DNA from: Ichthyophonus hoferi
Taxonomy: Eukaryota > Opisthokonta > Ichthyosporea > Ichthyophonida > Ichthyophonidae
Assembly: GCA_002751075.1 (NCBI GenBank)
Contig: NAOQ01000809.1
Coordinates: 1-24,765, forward strand
Length of the DNA stretch: 24,765 nucleotides
Reading direction: 5' to 3'
Shown: positions 21,519-24,765 of the stretch, piece by piece
How positions within the stretch are numbered: position 1 is the stretch's first letter
Layout: every line of letters starts with the position of its first letter
Notes under the pieces: generated by a model
Databases searched by the model: none
The model's input: the letters and a program-made list of their open reading frames with translations, nothing else
What the model was told of the DNA's origin: nothing
Made by a program: the position numbers and the translations under genes

Positions 21519-24511
21519 GAGGACCCTTTTGCAATATATCTCTCGTCTGTCAACACGTACATCTAAGTGTACATTGTAATGTTTATATGGTAATGTTAAT
21601 GTGCATGTCTGCCAAGATAAAGCCATATTCATCTATATTGATGCTGGATTACCCGACCATGGCGCACAATATGATCTATCGGGTGGTACATACCAGTATA
21701 ACATGTTTCGTTATCATATAGACATTTCCCGGCGGCCATTTCTTTGTACTTTTATCTACTTATGTTCTCAAAAGTAAACAAAATACAGAATGATAAAACA
21801 AATATATTTGAATAGGCTGAAGTTAGTTATGTTGGAAATAGTGCTATTATCATTGGAAAATAAGTAGAAACAGGATCGTCCCTGTGACCTATATCCATTC
21901 AGTATCAATGATATACCGAATTAAGGGGGTTTTAACGCGTCTCTTTGCATAACGGAGTACATATATGCCAAGACGTATTTTATTATTGCTAAACAAGTGA
22001 GTAGAAGTTGAGGACTAAGCCCATAAGGTTGATAAGACTGGGAGAGCGTAGTTAGTTGGGCAGCCAGTTGTTGGCTGATGGCGCCGTGGGACACCCAAGG
22101 GGATTCAGTAGAAGATCAGTTTTCATGAGAAGGATAGAGATGGTCATGATGCCATTTTTTGAAAATTATCGTTGTGCGGACCCAGTTGCTCTAACACAAA
22201 TACAAACCGCTGTAAGCCCCCCTTAGCTGCGCTCTTCGAGTCTTAATAGTTTTAAATATGATATATGAAGTTAATGACCTGACCGGACGGTAAAGTAAAA
22301 TTTAAATGCGCTTGAAGTATCCATATTAGGACTATACATAACATTATCGGCCACTGTCAGATATTTGGAGGACACTCTCGGTCTGTGATATGAGTGACCT
22401 GTAGCATTAGCTATAGCAATTATCTACCGTTAAGCTAACAAATGTGATATACTTTTTCTAACGTTTTACAATAATGGAATTAAGAAGGAAAAAATTCAAA
22501 TATTACAAAAATATATTTGGTAGCATAAAAGAACTGTTAATGAACTAATTCTAAAGTCTAAACACTACGATATATATATTATTCTTCCGTATGCTGAAAA
22601 GTGTTACAAAGTTTTAAGTGCAAAATTCAGAATCAGGCTACAGGGCCACCCAGGCCTCATTTACATATCGTCTCACAACTATTCTCAGCCAACGACTCCA
22701 GAGTTATAACAACAGAATGGTACTTTACATAATAACAACTGGTACCATAGAGCTACGATCTACTTTTTATGTTAAGGAATTGCATGCTACTCAAACAACA
22801 TAGCACCCACATAATTTATATATGGGGGGGGGTGGGTATCTTCAACATTCTAATAATTAATACAACTATGGATGATACGGTATTTCTATCAATATAACTA
22901 TGCAAACGAATAACTCTAGTATTTCTTTGTCAATTTTATTTGCAGTAACAGTATTAATTATGACTATTGTACGAGGCGGCTGCCTGTTAAAGAACATATG
23001 GTTTTCATACTCTAATTTGCGCGCGTAAACATGTACACTGACATTCAATAAATTATTTTCTGATTTATAATTGCTCTCGACCATATATTTATAATAATTG
23101 CGCACGTATCACACCAAGGGGATGGATTTTGCCAAATCATATGGAGCATGTAAACCAGATCTACAATTTGGAATAAATCTCTGTTTCCAACTTGACCAAT
23201 AGTAGCTCTCTATCATATTGCTTAAGTATGTCGAACAGTTGGTTTATAAAAATATACAACACATATTCTGCTCATCATTTGTTGTAATAAAGGAATAAGA
23301 AAAAAACATTAGTATTACACAGAAATATTGGGAGCAAGTCCAGCCAACACCAAGGAGCTAATAAGTCAATGACTATAAGGCCAAAAGACCAAGTGTCTTT
23401 TGGCATACATAGAGAATTGGTGATTATTCTAAATACCCTTTGAACATCAGAAATGTAATACCGTTGAATGCTGCAATTATTATGACTTTAATGTATATAT
23501 GTGAAAATCAGAATCATGGGATAAAAAAAGAAACAATATATATACTTTTTCTAGATTACAATTCTAAGATCAATTGCCTATTTGATTATTGTTTTGGTTG
23601 TCATACTTTCTTTTTACAAACAGATAATGAGTATAGTAGATTTACCCAGCGTTGCATGAGTGCATGGTTTATGCTTTGGACACCAATACATTTTTAAAAT
23701 GCTGATCGGTGTGATTAATGAATAGGGCAGTATCAGATATTCCTTATATATTAGTCTTGCTTAGTCGGAATAACCTCTGTTGAATAATTTAATATTACAG
23801 CATTATCAATTAATGAGCAAACATCGAGTATTTGTAGGTGCCCCAGTAATCACTATGGAAGGATTCAGTTACATGGCATTTTACCATTAAGGTGGGTGCA
23901 ATGATGTATAACACTAATCAGGACTATTAGTAAAATCTCATTACTATATATTTGTGGAGTTTACTGGACGTCACACTAGAATTGTATCCTGTAAGCATGG
24001 AATTATAAAACAATGGCATATATGTCAAATGCACATAGTTTTGCGCAAATAATATTAGCGTTGCCAATAGCTTACTCTTTTATCTCTTCTTGAGATCTGT
24101 AGTCTTTAGCTCTTGTCAGTCAAAGATTATCAAAACAATTCCTTTACAATATCAACAGAGACCTGGTCCACTATATAATTATACACTGACTCTTACTAGC
24201 GGGCTTCCAATTCATAGTAGTTTATAGTATATTTGTTGATGATCTATCTATTCATATATACTGCCCACCGTTAGGGTCAAACGCAAAAGTCTATATATTA
24301 CAGTGTGGATGAAGTTTACAGCACTCCAATAAAATTGCTAAGGTACTATAGCTAAATAATTGTATCTATCTGGTCTGTCATTGAAGGCCGTCCATATATT
24401 GAACCTTTAGAGTCAAACACAGCAGGATAATCAGATTGGGATAAGAAAGCTAATATAGATAATAGGATATACCATTAAGGCTAAATATTAAAGACATTAT
24501 AAGAAACTGTA
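21519..24511. other. No gene seen
   Basis: About 3 kb of AT-rich DNA. The open frames present (such as 22618-22803 and 23440-23697) are short, start at non-ATG codons or have random-looking composition, and match nothing I know. The only structure that stands out is the hairpin at 23380-23404. Confidence 0.6.
23380..23404. other. Perfect 10-bp inverted repeat with 5-nt loop
   Basis: GCCAAAAGAC and GTCTTTTGGC are exact reverse complements around CAAGT. No gene is recognisable within 2 kb, so its role, if any, is unknown. Confidence 0.8.
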
Positions 24512-24514
24512 CTA

Positions 24515-24765
24515 TCCTGTTGGTATTGATTGAGCACTGCTGTTGGGATCTCCAATTGTGATACTGGTGGAAATTATTGACGCCTGACCAGTATAAGTAA
24601 TAGCTGCCTGATTAGAATTGTCTGTAAAACTCAGTTGTTGTGCTTGACATTCTATTGAAGGCCCATAACCTAATTCTCTTGGTAACTGATAGTAATAATT
24701 ATCACTTTTTTCTAATGTAGGCGGTATAGACGCTTTTATTCGTTTTGATGCAAATGTAGAGATTG
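24515..24765 (-). other. Coding block of unknown family, copy B, cut by the window end
   Basis: Minus-strand frame entering from beyond position 24765. It starts ISTFASKRIKASI and is homologous to 17479-17735 on the plus strand. The later part is rich in Thr, Ser, Ile, Gln and Asn. It shares codon-level, largely silent differences with copy A over 42 codons. The family is unknown to me, and whether this copy is whole cannot be judged because its 5' part is outside the window. Confidence 0.6.

Noticed and set aside
1-24765. CRISPR arrays, operons, bacterial defence or biosynthetic clusters
   Set aside because: The spliced genes show the DNA is eukaryotic, and no spaced direct repeats or co-directional gene clusters occur; the 19-bp array has no unique spacers.

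Overview
The window is nuclear DNA of an intron-rich eukaryote, most likely an early-diverging fungus or a close unicellular opisthokont relative. Three things point there: two spliced genes with mostly 60-80 bp introns plus some longer ones, a fungal-type UNC93-like transporter, and a single NFX1/Fap1-type RING zinc-finger protein. The genus cannot be read from the sequence. The base composition is AT-rich, one assembly gap is present (12909-13059), and there is nothing bacterial here.

Layout. Positions 1-1142 hold no recognisable gene. Positions 4484-1143 (minus strand) hold a nine-exon SPOUT-type RNA methyltransferase (SPOUT1/C9orf114 family, 392 residues as modelled). Positions 6551-4485 are intergenic, with an (AT)n(GT)n microsatellite. 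Positions 14225-6552 (minus strand) hold a 23-exon NFX1/Fap1-type protein of 974 residues: basic Gly/Arg-rich N-terminus, RING/PHD-like finger, a long array of NF-X1 zinc fingers, R3H domain and an acidic Trp-containing tail. All 22 splice phases close on one open frame. One intron uses a GC-AG pair, one carries a satellite of about 400 bp with 19-bp units, and one contains the gap, whose flanks are a false 240-bp duplication. Positions 14226-19844 are AT-rich and gene-poor, with a candidate 5' non-coding exon, short tandem repeats, a decayed coding block and a fragment of an initiator-tRNA-like sequence. Positions 19845-21299 (plus strand) hold an intronless UNC93-like membrane transporter with a recognisable TATA/CCAAT promoter and a perfect hairpin just after its stop. 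Positions 21300-24511 hold no gene that I can support. The last 250 bases (minus strand) carry a second, diverged copy of the coding block seen at 17.5 kb, cut by the window edge.

How the genes work together. The methyltransferase and the NFX1-type protein lie head to tail on the minus strand, about 2 kb apart, and look independently transcribed. Nothing suggests a gene cluster or a common pathway. I found no convincing undescribed system. The most open question is the unidentified, twice-occurring coding block (17.5 kb and 24.7 kb), whose copies differ largely by amino-acid-conserving changes.
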